A stretch of 37,310 nt of DNA from Porphyromonadaceae bacterium COT-184 OH4590 (GTDB lineage: Bacteria; Bacteroidota; Bacteroidia; Bacteroidales; Paludibacteraceae), in the NCBI GenBank assembly GCA_000768855.1, contig JRAN01000012.1, forward strand, positions 205 through 37,514, written 5' to 3'. Below the pieces are notes generated by a model. The model saw only the letters and a list, made by a program, of their open reading frames with translations, ran no database searches and was not told the origin of the DNA. A program made the position numbers and the translations under genes. Positions 17,077-25,961 of this stretch are shown piece by piece (position 1 is the first letter of the stretch; each line of letters begins with the position of its first letter).

Positions 17077-18267
17077 TTAATTAATCAATTTATTTTCTTC
17101 GCTAACAAGCGATATTCTTACTTTTATATCTCCTCCGTTGTTTGCCATAACCAATACATTACCATACAGTACAGCTTTAGAGATACCATTTTTGATAATG
17201 ATAGTACCTCTGCCGTTATTAGTGTGCGAAGGTACTAACGAAAACGTTCCATATGAGTTGTCTAACTTATAAGTACCTAAGGGTAAAGTCTCTGCACTTA
17301 TAGGGGCGACAAACTCCAATTGCAATATATATCCCTGTTTATCAGCCAGCTGTACTCTGAATATGTTTTGATTGCAATTGTATATGTCTCCTATATTTTC
17401 GACTTTTGATATTTGTTTGTCAAAAAACAAGGTGTCTTGTGGTACTTGTGTTTTGTCAAAAACAAGAATTTTGCCGGTATAGTTTATACTTATACTCTCT
17501 TCTTTATTGCCCTTGAAGATACCTTTTAGGATATATCTGTCCGACGAATTTTTGGTAACGGCAAACAATCCCTCTTTTACTAATACTGCACTACTGCTCC
17601 TCATAGAGGTAAATCCCATAAAAGTGCCCGAAACATATATATTACCGTCTTGTTCGCTTGTATATCCGGGCAAATATGTATATGCTTGAGCAGCGGTATT
17701 TGCTGTGAACTCGCTTGTTTTTAGAGAGGTTTCGTCTATTGGAATGCGCAATTCCATATTGAAGTAATCTCCGGCACCTACAATATTGCCGTTTGGCTCT
17801 ATGTTGTATCCATCGGATAGGAGTCGCAATATAAATATATTCAACCCATTGTTGTAGTAGTTGCCGTAAAAGTATGCTATCGCTTTCGAAAAATAGGACT
17901 CGATACTTATAGGCTTTACCCTGATATTGGCAGTTGCCTTGATACCTCTATAGTAGGCAGTAATCATGCAATTGCCCGTATATATTGCTCTTACCTCTCC
18001 ACGCTGATTTACCTGTGCCACCGAATTATCGGAAGATGTCCAAGTAACAAGACTGTATCCTTCGGAGGATATTGGGTTGATAAACAACTCTATAGTATCA
18101 GTCTCTCCAACCGACATCTCCATATCCGTTGTGCCGAAATACATCGACTTTATTTTATTGCTTTCACACGAACCGAGCCCTATTACAGACGACAACAGAA
18201 AATACAGCAAAACATATATGGATGTTTTGCCACGCTTAACTTTATTTGTTGCAATAGGTTGGTTCAT
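17077..18267 (-). CDS. Lipoprotein with N-terminal Big2-like (Ig-like) domain
   Basis: The 396-residue product has a basic leader, a hydrophobic segment and a lipobox ending SVIGLGSC, so it is probably an outer-membrane or surface lipoprotein. Just after it lies a bacterial Ig-like (Big2) domain with the hallmark TWTSSDNSVAQVNQRGEV and ITAYYRGIKATANIRV. The remainder is beta-rich and I do not recognise it. It may be translated with the small membrane protein encoded 18 bases downstream. The first ATG, at 18267, gives an unusually long leader (about 16 residues before the hydrophobic core). Confidence 0.8.
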   Translation of the reverse strand: MNQPIATNKVKRGKTSIYVLLYFLLSSVIGLGSCESNKIKSMYFGTTDMEMSVGETDTIELFINPISSEGYSLVTWTSSDNSVAQVNQRGEVRAIYTGNCMITAYYRGIKATANIRVKPISIESYFSKAIAYFYGNYYNNGLNIFILRLLSDGYNIEPNGNIVGAGDYFNMELRIPIDETSLKTSEFTANTAAQAYTYLPGYTSEQDGNIYVSGTFMGFTSMRSSSAVLVKEGLFAVTKNSSDRYILKGIFKGNKEESISINYTGKILVFDKTQVPQDTLFFDKQISKVENIGDIYNCNQNIFRVQLADKQGYILQLEFVAPISAETLPLGTYKLDNSYGTFSLVPSHTNNGRGTIIIKNGISKAVLYGNVLVMANNGGDIKVRISLVSEENKLIN

Positions 18268-18281
18268 TCAATATTTTTTTG

Positions 18282-18289
18282 CAAAGATA
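18282..18289 (-). promoter_or_regulatory. Possible -7 element of the Big2 lipoprotein gene
   Basis: CAAAGATA reads TATCTTTG on the minus strand, matching TAnnTTTG. It lies only 14 bases upstream of the ATG at 18267, so the leader would be very short. The -33 box (ATTG, CAAT at 18311-18314) is weak. Confidence 0.4.
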
Positions 18290-18345
18290 ATCAAAATTTA
18301 GCCTAATATACAATGTTATTTTCTAAAAACACCGAAACATAATTA

Positions 18346-18377
18346 TTTGGCATAGTCCATCTTTTTTACTATCTTTG
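18346..18377 (+). promoter_or_regulatory. Bacteroidota-type promoter of pepD
   Basis: TTTG (18346-18349), a 20-base spacer and TATCTTTG (18370-18377) agree with the consensus. They lie about 40 bases upstream of the pepD ATG at 18419. Confidence 0.7.
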
Positions 18378-18418
18378 CAAAATATATTAAATTAATAATT
18401 GAAAAAACATTATCTATT

Positions 18419-19873
18419 ATGGACATTAACACGTTAGAACCAAAAGCGGTATGGAATAATTTTGCAAAAATATGCTCTGTGCCACACCCCTCTCACCATC
18501 TCGAACAGATTACCAAATTGGTATTGGATTTTGGTAAATCTCTTGGATTGGAGACTATTACCGACAGCGTTGGCAACATCATCATTCGTAAGCCGGCTAC
18601 TCCCGGCATGGAAGACCGTAAAGTGATAGTATTGCAGTCGCATTTGGATATGGTACCACAGAAAAATAAAGATACCAATCATAATTTTGAGACAGACCCT
18701 ATACAGACTATTGTCGATGGCGAATGGCTTAGAGCAAATCAGACCACTCTGGGAGCAGACAACGGAATAGGTATGGCGGCTATGATGGCTGTACTCGAAA
18801 GCAAAGATATAAAACACGGTGAAATAGTAGCCCTCTTTACATCTGACGAAGAGACAGGTATGTATGGTGCTTTCGGCTTGCAACCCAATTGGATAAAAGG
18901 TGATATTCTCCTCAACCTCGATTCTGAGGACGAAGGCGAACTCTTTATCGGCTGTGCCGGTGGACTTGATGCAAGTATTAAGTGGGAGTACAAGTCGGTG
19001 CCTGTGGATATTGGCGACATAGCTCTGAAAGTGAATATTTCGGGGCTAAAAGGCGGACATTCGGGGCTTGATATTGTTATCGGCAGAGCCAATGCCAATA
19101 AGTTGTTGTTCAGGTTTTTGAAAGAGGCAGTGTCTCGCTACGAGGCTCGTTTAGCCGAAGTTGAAGGAGGTAATATGCGCAATGCCATACCTCGTGAGGC
19201 TTTTGCCATTATCACTATACCCGAAGAAGCAAAAGAGGATATATTGAAGCTTGCTGAAGAGTACGAAGTCCTTTTCAATGAGGAGTATAAGGCTCTCGAA
19301 AACAAAATTTCGATAAAGGTAGAGACTGTGCCAACTCCCGAAAATATCATTCCCGAAGAGATACAAGACGACTTTATAAATGCTGTAACAGGCTGTCCTA
19401 ATGGTGTTTTCAGAATGATACCTACAATCCCCGAAATCGTTGAGACATCGATGAACCTTTCGATTATCAGGGCTAATGCCGAGAAAATAGATATACATTG
19501 CCTACTTCGTTCGTCGGTGGACAGCAAAAAAGAGGAGCTTGCCTCTATGGTAGATAGCATCTTCACTATGGCAGGAGCAAAGGTAGAGTTTTCGGGCGGA
19601 TATTCGGGCTGGAATCCCAATACCAATTCTCCCATACTGAAAGCCATGAAGGAGGTTTACCAAAACGAGTTTGGCAAAGAGCCTAAGGTACAAGTGGTAC
19701 ATGCAGGTTTGGAGTGTGGTATTATTGGAGCGGTAGAGCCGAATTTGGATATGATTTCGTTTGGACCCACTATCCGTCACCCACACTCTCCCGACGAAAA
19801 GGTACATATCAAATCGGTAGATGCTTTCTGGAGATTCCTCTCAAAGTCGCTCGAAAATGCGCCAAAGAGATAA
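18419..19873 (+). CDS. pepD: Aminoacyl-histidine dipeptidase (M20C, PepD)
   Basis: PepD is a cytosolic dizinc dipeptidase cleaving Xaa-His and other dipeptides. The 484-residue length matches the family. Metal and catalytic motifs are in order: SHLDMV (H75, D77), ADNGIG (bridging D114), TSDEETGMYG (E144, E145), and a C-terminal GPTIRHPHSPDE containing the last zinc-ligand histidine. The lid/dimerisation domain occupies about residues 200-390. It is a single gene with its own promoter and a strong terminator. Confidence 0.95.
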   Translation: MDINTLEPKAVWNNFAKICSVPHPSHHLEQITKLVLDFGKSLGLETITDSVGNIIIRKPATPGMEDRKVIVLQSHLDMVPQKNKDTNHNFETDPIQTIVDGEWLRANQTTLGADNGIGMAAMMAVLESKDIKHGEIVALFTSDEETGMYGAFGLQPNWIKGDILLNLDSEDEGELFIGCAGGLDASIKWEYKSVPVDIGDIALKVNISGLKGGHSGLDIVIGRANANKLLFRFLKEAVSRYEARLAEVEGGNMRNAIPREAFAIITIPEEAKEDILKLAEEYEVLFNEEYKALENKISIKVETVPTPENIIPEEIQDDFINAVTGCPNGVFRMIPTIPEIVETSMNLSIIRANAEKIDIHCLLRSSVDSKKEELASMVDSIFTMAGAKVEFSGGYSGWNPNTNSPILKAMKEVYQNEFGKEPKVQVVHAGLECGIIGAVEPNLDMISFGPTIRHPHSPDEKVHIKSVDAFWRFLSKSLENAPKR

Positions 19874-19930
19874 ACAAACTAATAAAAAATGCTCATAAAA
19901 ATGATTGTGGGCATTTCTTATTGAAATTAT

Positions 19931-19968
19931 AAAAAAGACTCCCGTATTTGTTTTAGGGAGTCTTTTTT
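19931..19968. terminator. Strong bidirectional terminator after pepD
   Basis: A perfect 13-base stem is formed by 19931-19943 (AAAAAAGACTCCC) and 19956-19968 (GGGAGTCTTTTTT) with a 12-base loop. It ends in T on both strands, so it can stop pepD transcripts and any transcript from the opposite side. Confidence 0.9.
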
Positions 19969-19982
19969 ACATAGATGTTTGT

Positions 19983-20175
19983 TTATGCACCTTGCTTTTT
20001 TATCTTTGGCAAGTTATAAACAAACCATAATACTGCGGAACCATTTGCTATCATACCCAATATTAGAATGGTACTTGAAAACACTTGATATTGAAATAAT
20101 ATTTTCTGTCAAGCTAATATAAGAACTATTATAGAACCAATTACAAATAGTGATACAAGATTTAAAGTTATTCAT
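19983..20175 (-). pseudogene. Decayed gene for a small two-helix membrane protein
   Basis: On the minus strand one frame reads as a protein of about 62 residues with two hydrophobic stretches (LVSLFVIGSIIVLILA and FSSTILILGMIANG) and a soluble end YNLPKIKKQGA. It is broken by an in-frame TGA after the first stretch. The only ATG nearby (20173-20175) is in another frame, as if one base were gained or lost near the start. The protein-like pattern across both sides of the stop suggests a recently decayed gene. The family is not recognised. Confidence 0.5.
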
Positions 20176-20320
20176 GTTGTTTATTATAAATAAGTTATAC
20201 TTGTTTAAACAGTTTTTTTATTGCCTTTACAAAAATTTTTCCTTTACTTGCTGTTTATATACTATAACGGACAGCCTGAATATTAACTACAATTTTACCT
20301 AAATTACTCATTTAAACATT

Positions 20321-20943
20321 TTATATCCAATTATATTCGTGAATGCTCCGCATTTTACACTCTTTTGTATGCAAATAAAAAGTGTGTCTATGTACTACCC
20401 CCCTGAACTTAGCTTAACACACCTTAAATAGCCCCCCAAAGTTCTCTATTCCATTGATATGGTTTTGTGTCTCCCTAAGCAAATTCATCCTCTCAGTGTT
20501 TAATGCTATGTATCTTATAGCCATAATTGACAAGCCCATCACAACTCTTAAATTCATCGTAATAGATAATTTTTCCGGTATTGGTTATCCATCTTATTAT
20601 AGGCAATAACTTTTATGTATAACAGTTTTTGACTATTTGAGGATAGACCTTGTCGCCTCATTTGAGCATACCGAAAATGAGTGTTTTTCCTATCATTACA
20701 CGACCCTCTTATTAGACCTACTCAACTCTCCTCCAACTCAACTTATCCGTTTGCAAATGAGCTTACAGCCTCGCATAATTCGGATATACGTTCTTGTAAT
20801 TTACGATAGATATTGTTAAACCCTACTAAGATTGAGATTTGTCAATTATGCCGTTTTTGCCTCGATATCGAAGCAAAAAAATGAACTATCATTTTAAATT
20901 TATCTTCTGAAATCTTACCTCGAAAAAAGTATTTATTACTAAT
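20321..20943 (-). pseudogene. Degenerate IS1595-type (ISXO2-like) transposase
   Basis: Reading the minus strand with frame changes recovers nearly a whole transposase. In order: KISEDKFKMIVHFFA, YRKLQERISELCE, VELEES (normally VELDES, the first catalytic aspartate), GKTLIFGMLK, GDKVYPQIVKNC, IIYYDEFKSCDGLVNYGYK (second aspartate), then HINGIENF (catalytic glutamate in NGIEN), AKFRG and TFYLHTKECK. At least six stop codons and two or more frameshifts break it, and the presumed start is ATT. This is the ISXO2-like DDE domain of IS1595 elements. A TATCTTTG element (20963-20970, minus strand) may be its old promoter. It is no longer functional. Confidence 0.85.
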
Positions 20944-21024
20944 TGTCCTTTAATTAATTATGCAAAGATAAACTTTACTTCACTAATCTTGAGCCTAAGG
21001 TATAAAATCTATAAGATTAATTCA

Positions 21025-21062
21025 TATACAATTGTATAAGTTAAAATTTATATTTAATTTTG
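21025..21062 (+). promoter_or_regulatory. Palindrome overlapping the promoter of the WKN-repeat lipoprotein
   Basis: TATACAATTGTATA (21025-21038) is a perfect 14-base palindrome. Its ATTG (21031-21034) sits 20 bases before TAATTTTG (21055-21062), a good -7 box. A protein bound to the palindrome would cover the -33 region, as expected of a repressor operator. The gene starts at 21126. Confidence 0.5.
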
Positions 21063-21125
21063 CCAAATAATTTGAGGAATAACAAACTTAACTGATTTTG
21101 ATACTTAATTAATATAATTCAAATT

Positions 21126-22157
21126 ATGAGAAAATTAAATTTAAAAATGGGAGCAACAATTATGACTGTTGCAATGGTGGTAACTATGTTGGTCGCTTGT
21201 AAAAATCCTAAAATGGATTACGTTTATGATGTGTATGTGGCTGGTTTTGAACTCGATGGTGAAAGTTATGTTGCCAAATACTGGAAAAATGGAGAACCTG
21301 TTGTTATTACAGATGGCTCTGAAAATGCCAGTGCACATTCGATATTTGTTGATGGAAATGATGTATATGTGGCAGGATACGAATTGGAAGGAACAAAAAA
21401 AATTGCTAAATACTGGAAAAATGGAAAACCAGTTGTACTTGCCCCAAGTTCTGAAGATGTTAGTGTCTTATCGATATACGTATCTGGTGGTGATGTATAT
21501 GTAGCAGGATATGGATATGAGAATAAAGGGGGTAAACGTGTTGCCAAATGTTGGAAGAATGGAGAGCTAATAGAACTTACAAAAGGGAATCTAGATTCCT
21601 TTGCATACTCAGTATTTGTTTCGGGGAGCGATGTATATGTAGCCGGATACGAGGTTAATGAAAAAAACGATGTGGCTAAATACTGGAAAAATGGAGAATC
21701 CGTACCCATTGCCGAAAATGCCAGAGCATACTCAGTATTTGTCTCAGGAAGCGATGTCTATACAGCAGGATACGATTATAGCGGTAACAGTAGTGTAGCT
21801 AAATATTGGAAAAACAACGAAGCAATAGCCCTTACAAATGATTCTGTTAATGCCATAGCTTATTCAGTATTTGTCGCTGGAAGCGATGTCTATACAGCAG
21901 GATGGGGAAATTCTGATACAACAGAAACTATAGCTAAATATTGGAAAAATCAAGAAGTCGTAAACCTTACCGATGGTTCTAAAGCGTCACGTGCTTTATC
22001 AGTATTTGTTATTGATAATGATGTATATGTTGCAGGATTTGAAGGAGATTCAGCTAAATGTTGGAAAAATAACCAAGTTGTAAACCTCAAAAAAAGTTCG
22101 GCAATTTCAGGAGCAGCATCTGTATATGTAGTAAAACGTGAAGCGGTTATTAAGTAG
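21126..22157 (+). CDS. Lipoprotein with seven WKN repeats, probable beta-propeller
   Basis: This 343-residue lipoprotein has a signal peptide ending in a lipobox at C25 (MLVAC). Residues 35 to about 335 are seven imperfect repeats of roughly 38-46 residues. Each has the pattern DVYVAGY, variable turn, AKYWKNGEPV, variable turn, then AYSVFVSGS leading into the next DVYVAG. Each repeat offers about four short beta strands, so a seven-bladed propeller is plausible (inference). The sequence reminds me of uncharacterised Bacteroidota repeat lipoproteins; I know no function for them. It is a single gene flanked upstream by insertion-sequence debris. Confidence 0.8.
   Translation: MRKLNLKMGATIMTVAMVVTMLVACKNPKMDYVYDVYVAGFELDGESYVAKYWKNGEPVVITDGSENASAHSIFVDGNDVYVAGYELEGTKKIAKYWKNGKPVVLAPSSEDVSVLSIYVSGGDVYVAGYGYENKGGKRVAKCWKNGELIELTKGNLDSFAYSVFVSGSDVYVAGYEVNEKNDVAKYWKNGESVPIAENARAYSVFVSGSDVYTAGYDYSGNSSVAKYWKNNEAIALTNDSVNAIAYSVFVAGSDVYTAGWGNSDTTETIAKYWKNQEVVNLTDGSKASRALSVFVIDNDVYVAGFEGDSAKCWKNNQVVNLKKSSAISGAASVYVVKREAVIK
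21228..22130 (+). repeat. Seven in-frame coding repeats (DVYVAG ... KYWKN ... SVFVSGS)
   Basis: Seven tandem units of about 120-140 bases lie inside the lipoprotein gene. The K(Y/C)WKN core appears exactly once per unit: KYWKNGEP, KYWKNGKP, KCWKNGEL, KYWKNGES, KYWKNNEA, KYWKNQEV, KCWKNNQV. Units differ in length at the turns, so this is protein repeat evolution rather than a recent DNA duplication. Confidence 0.85.
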
Positions 22158-22348
22158 ATATGGAGTTTAGGTTTTGTATGATTTTGTACAGAATATTGCT
22201 CTAAAATACATTTACTCTTTTTTACAACACGAGTGTCTCTGACTTTTACAAGCAAACTCTGTGCTGTATCTTGAAAAAAATGTATCTTTAGTCATAATAT
22301 TCTATATATAATCATTGTTATCCGATAAAATTTTCTGATTGGAAAAGC

Positions 22349-22386
22349 AGGGTTGGCTTTTTTTTGAGGGTCAACCCTTTTGTTTA
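22349..22386 (+). terminator. Terminator candidate after the WKN-repeat lipoprotein
   Basis: AGGGTTG (22349-22355) pairs with CAACCCT (22372-22378) and is followed by TTTTGTTT. The loop is long (16 bases) and the hairpin lies about 190 bases after the stop codon. Confidence 0.5.
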
Positions 22387-22776
22387 GTTCTTTTGGGGTC
22401 GAAAAAGAATTAGGCTGTGCATCGAATTATTAGTCCTTTTATATAACAATAATAGAACAAAATTAATTTATTTCGCAAGAAAAATGTTGATGAAAATTTG
22501 AGTGTTTTGATATTAAAAAAATCGATTTATAATTAACCCTAAAACACATAAATAGCCAATAAAATTAATCTTTACTTCTTCTTTTGTATAAATATTCGTG
22601 TCAAAATCTTTATTTTCAAAGCTATGTAAATTAATTAAAGGAAATTTTATATGGTTTTATTCCGATTTTTGAGTATGTTACACACTTTTTTCATCTATCT
22701 CAAATAGATAAAAAAGTTGCCAAATTAAATTACTGCTACATTATTACTCTTTCTTAATTTCTACATTATTTTTTAC

Positions 22777-22784
22777 TACCTTTG
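22777..22784 (+). promoter_or_regulatory. Possible -7 element of the asparaginase operon
   Basis: TACCTTTG matches TAnnTTTG exactly, 47 bases before the ATG at 22832. No clear -33 TTTG is seen at the normal distance. Confidence 0.5.
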
Positions 22785-22831
22785 TACCTTTATAAAAAAG
22801 ATAATTTAGACTACTACTTATAAGTTTGTTT

Positions 22832-23863
22832 ATGAAAAAAGGATCTGTTCTATTAATACTCACAGGAGGCACTATATCAATGGGCAAGAAAGCAAACAAT
22901 TCGCTGGCTCCCTTGAACTGCGATGAGGTATTAGCTTCTATTCCGGAAATTCAGAATATGAACATAAATATCTCATCCATAGCCTTTTCGCCTCTTATCG
23001 ATTCGTCGGATATGGCTCTCGAAAATTGGGTAACAATTTGTGAAATAATAGAGGAAAACTACGATAAATACGATGGTTTTGTGGTATTGCATGGTACCGA
23101 TACTATGTCGTTTTCGGCATCTGCTGTGAGTTTTATGCTCGAAAATCTGTCAAAACCTGTAATATTTACAGGTTCGCAGCTGCCTGTGGGAGTTCATCGC
23201 TCCGATGCCAAAGAGAACCTCATCACATCAATTGAAATTGCTGCTGCCAGGGATGACAAAGGCAATGCCATAGTGCAGGAGGTATGCGTATTTTTCGAAG
23301 ACCAACTTATGCGTGGTAATCGTACCACAAAGCGTAATGCTGAGGAGTTCGACGCCTTTGCATCATTCAACTACCACAATCTGGCAAAGAGCGGAGTGCA
23401 TATAAGGTTCTATCCCGAATATTTCTGGGCAAGCGGCTCGAAAAAACCGCTCAAAGTACACAAACACCTGGACAACAACATCGCCATACTACGCATATTC
23501 CCAGGTATCAACGAACAAACTGTGGCTGCAGTACTTCGTACCGAGGGGCTAAAAGCTGTTGTGCTTGAGACTTACGGTACAGGCAACGCACCATCGGCAA
23601 AATGGCTCTACAAGCTTCTTTGCGAAGCCACCAAAGCGGGTATTATCATTCTGAATATTACACAATGCCGTGCCGGAAGTGTCGAAATGGGACGTTATGC
23701 CACAAGCCTCAATCTGAAAAAGGCAGGCGTTGTAAGCGGTTACGATATGACGGTAGAGGCAGCTGTGGCAAAACTGATGTTTTTGTTCGGTAAATATGAT
23801 GATAATGAAAAGATTAAAAAAGAGTTAAACACCTCACTACGTGGTGAGGTTACCATTAATTAA
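22832..23863 (+). CDS. ansA: Type I L-asparaginase
   Basis: This enzyme hydrolyses asparagine to aspartate and ammonia. The 343-residue product has no signal peptide, as in cytoplasmic type I enzymes. The first catalytic threonine is T14 in LTGGTIS and the second nucleophile pair is T89-D90 in HGTDTMSFS. A small hairpin (23831-23850) lies within the last codons. I chose the ATG at 22832 over an upstream in-frame TTG at 22826. The aspartate kinase gene starts 11 bases after the stop, so its product aspartate is the next enzyme's substrate. Confidence 0.93.
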   Translation: MKKGSVLLILTGGTISMGKKANNSLAPLNCDEVLASIPEIQNMNINISSIAFSPLIDSSDMALENWVTICEIIEENYDKYDGFVVLHGTDTMSFSASAVSFMLENLSKPVIFTGSQLPVGVHRSDAKENLITSIEIAAARDDKGNAIVQEVCVFFEDQLMRGNRTTKRNAEEFDAFASFNYHNLAKSGVHIRFYPEYFWASGSKKPLKVHKHLDNNIAILRIFPGINEQTVAAVLRTEGLKAVVLETYGTGNAPSAKWLYKLLCEATKAGIIILNITQCRAGSVEMGRYATSLNLKKAGVVSGYDMTVEAAVAKLMFLFGKYDDNEKIKKELNTSLRGEVTIN

Positions 23864-23874
23864 TAAAAAATAGT

Positions 23875-25131
23875 ATGAAAATATATAAATTTGGTGGGGC
23901 ATCGGTCAAGAGTGCCGAAGGAGTAAAGACACTCGCATCGATTATAAAAAATGAAGATGTACCTATTGTAGTAGTCATTTCGGCAATGGGCAAAACCACC
24001 AATATGCTTGAGAATGTAGTAGATAGTTATTTCAATCAAAAGCCTGACTTAATTAGCAATGTGGCTACAGTAAAGAATTTTCACAAAAAAATCGTTGATG
24101 ACTTATACAGCAGACAGTCGAATATTTATCGGCGTGTTGCGGAGATTTTTGAGACTCTCGAAACTATAATTTCGCAAAAGCCTTCGTTGAGTTACGACTT
24201 CGAGTATGACCGTATCGTAAGTCTTGGTGAAATACTCTCTACTTCAATCGTTTCACACTACCTCAATGAGGTGGGTATTAATAATACATTTGTGGATATA
24301 CGCACCTGTATAAAGTCTGACAACAATTATCGTGAAGGTATTGTTGATTATGACCTGTCGAAAGAGCTGGTAAAATCGACAATGACTTTTGCTAATACAC
24401 AAATGTACGTAACACAGGGTTTTATTGCGGGTACTATTACCAATCAAACCACTACACTCGGACGTGAGGGTTCGGACTACTCGGCTGCTCTGCTTGCTTC
24501 GATGCTAAACGCCGAAAGTGTAACGATATGGAAAGATGTGCCGGGCGTTATGAATGCCGACCCAAAGCTCTACGACAAGGTGCAGATAATCAAACGTCTT
24601 TCGTACAAAGAGGCGATAGAGTTATCCTACTGCGGAGCAACCATAATTCACCCTAAGACCATTAAGCCGTTGAAGATGAAGAAGATACCGCTATACGTGA
24701 AATCGTTCATCAACCCCGAAAAGGAAGGCTCCGTAATTAACGACTACACCGAGCGAGTAGCTATGCCACCTATCTACATACATAAGAAAAATCAGGTGTT
24801 GATTACACTCACTCCTCGTGATTTTTCGTTTGTGGCTGAGGAACGATTAAGTTCGATATTTCTTGTACTTGCCGCCTACAAAGTTAAGGTGAGCCTGATA
24901 CAGACTTCAGCTATCAGTTTTTCGCTTTGTATCGACTACAATCAGGCAACGTTCAACGCTATGGTAAAAGAGTTTCAACAAAGCTACGAAGTACTCTATA
25001 ATACCGATGTAGAACTAATTACCATACGCCACTACACCAAAGATATATTGGATAAAATATTTGCTGAAAAAACTGTTTTTGTGGAGCAACGAAGCCGTCA
25101 GACTGTGCGAATAGTAGTCCCTACTAATTGA
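23875..25131 (+). CDS. lysC: Aspartate kinase
   Basis: Aspartate kinase phosphorylates aspartate, the first step toward lysine, threonine, methionine and diaminopimelate. The 418-residue product has the N-terminal KFGGASV motif at residues 5-11 and the substrate segment TLGREGSDYSA. The C-terminal 130 residues contain the two ACT-like regulatory domains. It is monofunctional, with no homoserine dehydrogenase fused. It is operonic with asparaginase upstream (11 bases) and a DUF2461 gene downstream (16 bases). Which amino acid inhibits it cannot be read from the sequence. Confidence 0.94.
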   Translation: MKIYKFGGASVKSAEGVKTLASIIKNEDVPIVVVISAMGKTTNMLENVVDSYFNQKPDLISNVATVKNFHKKIVDDLYSRQSNIYRRVAEIFETLETIISQKPSLSYDFEYDRIVSLGEILSTSIVSHYLNEVGINNTFVDIRTCIKSDNNYREGIVDYDLSKELVKSTMTFANTQMYVTQGFIAGTITNQTTTLGREGSDYSAALLASMLNAESVTIWKDVPGVMNADPKLYDKVQIIKRLSYKEAIELSYCGATIIHPKTIKPLKMKKIPLYVKSFINPEKEGSVINDYTERVAMPPIYIHKKNQVLITLTPRDFSFVAEERLSSIFLVLAAYKVKVSLIQTSAISFSLCIDYNQATFNAMVKEFQQSYEVLYNTDVELITIRHYTKDILDKIFAEKTVFVEQRSRQTVRIVVPTN

Positions 25132-25147
25132 TAATTAACGATATATA

Positions 25148-25834
25148 ATGAGCTACAAATATCTGTTAGACTTCCTGCGCGAACTCAAAGAGAACAACAA
25201 CCGCGAATGGTTCAATGCCAACAGAGAGCGTTACGATCTCTCATTAAACTTTTTCCGACACGAGGTAAAACGCCTAATAGAGGTTATAAGTGAGTACGAT
25301 AGCGACATAGCCTATCTAAAACCCGAAAACTGTATTTTCCGTATCTATCGCGATGTTCGCTTTTCGCCCGACAAGAGTCCGTATAAGACGCATTTTGGGG
25401 CATATATAGCCAAAAACGGCGGTCGCAAGAGCGAGTATGCCGGCTACTATTTTCATATTGACGCTGTGGATTCGGTATTATCGGGCGGAGTGTATGCTCC
25501 CCAAAAAGAGGTGCTTCGCCATATCCGTGCGGAGATTGATGCCAATTTTGATGAGTTGAACAAGATAACAAACTCTAAGGATTTCAAAAAATATTTCGGT
25601 AAAATCGATCCCCTTACCAAACCGCTCAAAAAGCTGCCTATGGGCTTTTCTTCTGATTCGCCGGCGGCAGAGATACTTAAATACAAGCACTTTGTGCTTA
25701 GTAGTCCTGTAGATGATAAAATGATGAATCGACCCGATTTTATCGACTATGTCGCCAAGGTTTTCCGTACAATGAAACTATACAACGATTTTTTTAATGA
25801 GATAATCCACGAGGCGTTGTTTGGGAGATTATGA
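25148..25834 (+). CDS. DUF2461 family protein
   Basis: This 228-residue cytosolic protein matches the DUF2461 (TIGR02453) family. It opens YKYLLDFLRELKENNNREWFNANRER-like (residues 3 onward), then has the conserved IFRIYRDVRFSPDKSPYK and the GGVYAPQKEVL segment. The family has no known function. It is the third gene of the asparaginase/aspartokinase operon, 16 bases after lysC, though functional linkage is not implied by any shared motif. Confidence 0.85.
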   Translation: MSYKYLLDFLRELKENNNREWFNANRERYDLSLNFFRHEVKRLIEVISEYDSDIAYLKPENCIFRIYRDVRFSPDKSPYKTHFGAYIAKNGGRKSEYAGYYFHIDAVDSVLSGGVYAPQKEVLRHIRAEIDANFDELNKITNSKDFKKYFGKIDPLTKPLKKLPMGFSSDSPAAEILKYKHFVLSSPVDDKMMNRPDFIDYVAKVFRTMKLYNDFFNEIIHEALFGRL

Positions 25835-25961
25835 GTTTTGAACTCTAAATTTCAAATCCCTAAAAAATTATTCTTTAACCTTTTTGTATAAAATTGTATT
25901 TTCAGGTTCAAATTGCCCCGTGTATTTAACTACAAACATGATTTTGTATTATAAAAAGTAT

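Larger units (their letters stand above)
22158..22831. other. Long AT-rich intergenic region
   Basis: No ORF or RNA gene of substance is visible in these 674 bases. It holds a terminator-like hairpin (22349-22386), a short inverted repeat flanked by T and A runs (TTTTTTCATCTAT at 22686-22698 against ATAGATAAAAAA at 22704-22715), and a -7 element for the asparaginase operon. Confidence 0.6.

Noticed and set aside
20637-20819. 60-residue plus-strand ORF in the 20 kb gap
   Set aside because: It is antisense to the recognisable IS1595-type transposase remnant.
21228-22130. Repeats as a possible CRISPR or DNA satellite
   Set aside because: Units are in-frame protein repeats of varying length with diverged DNA, and no spacer-like structure.
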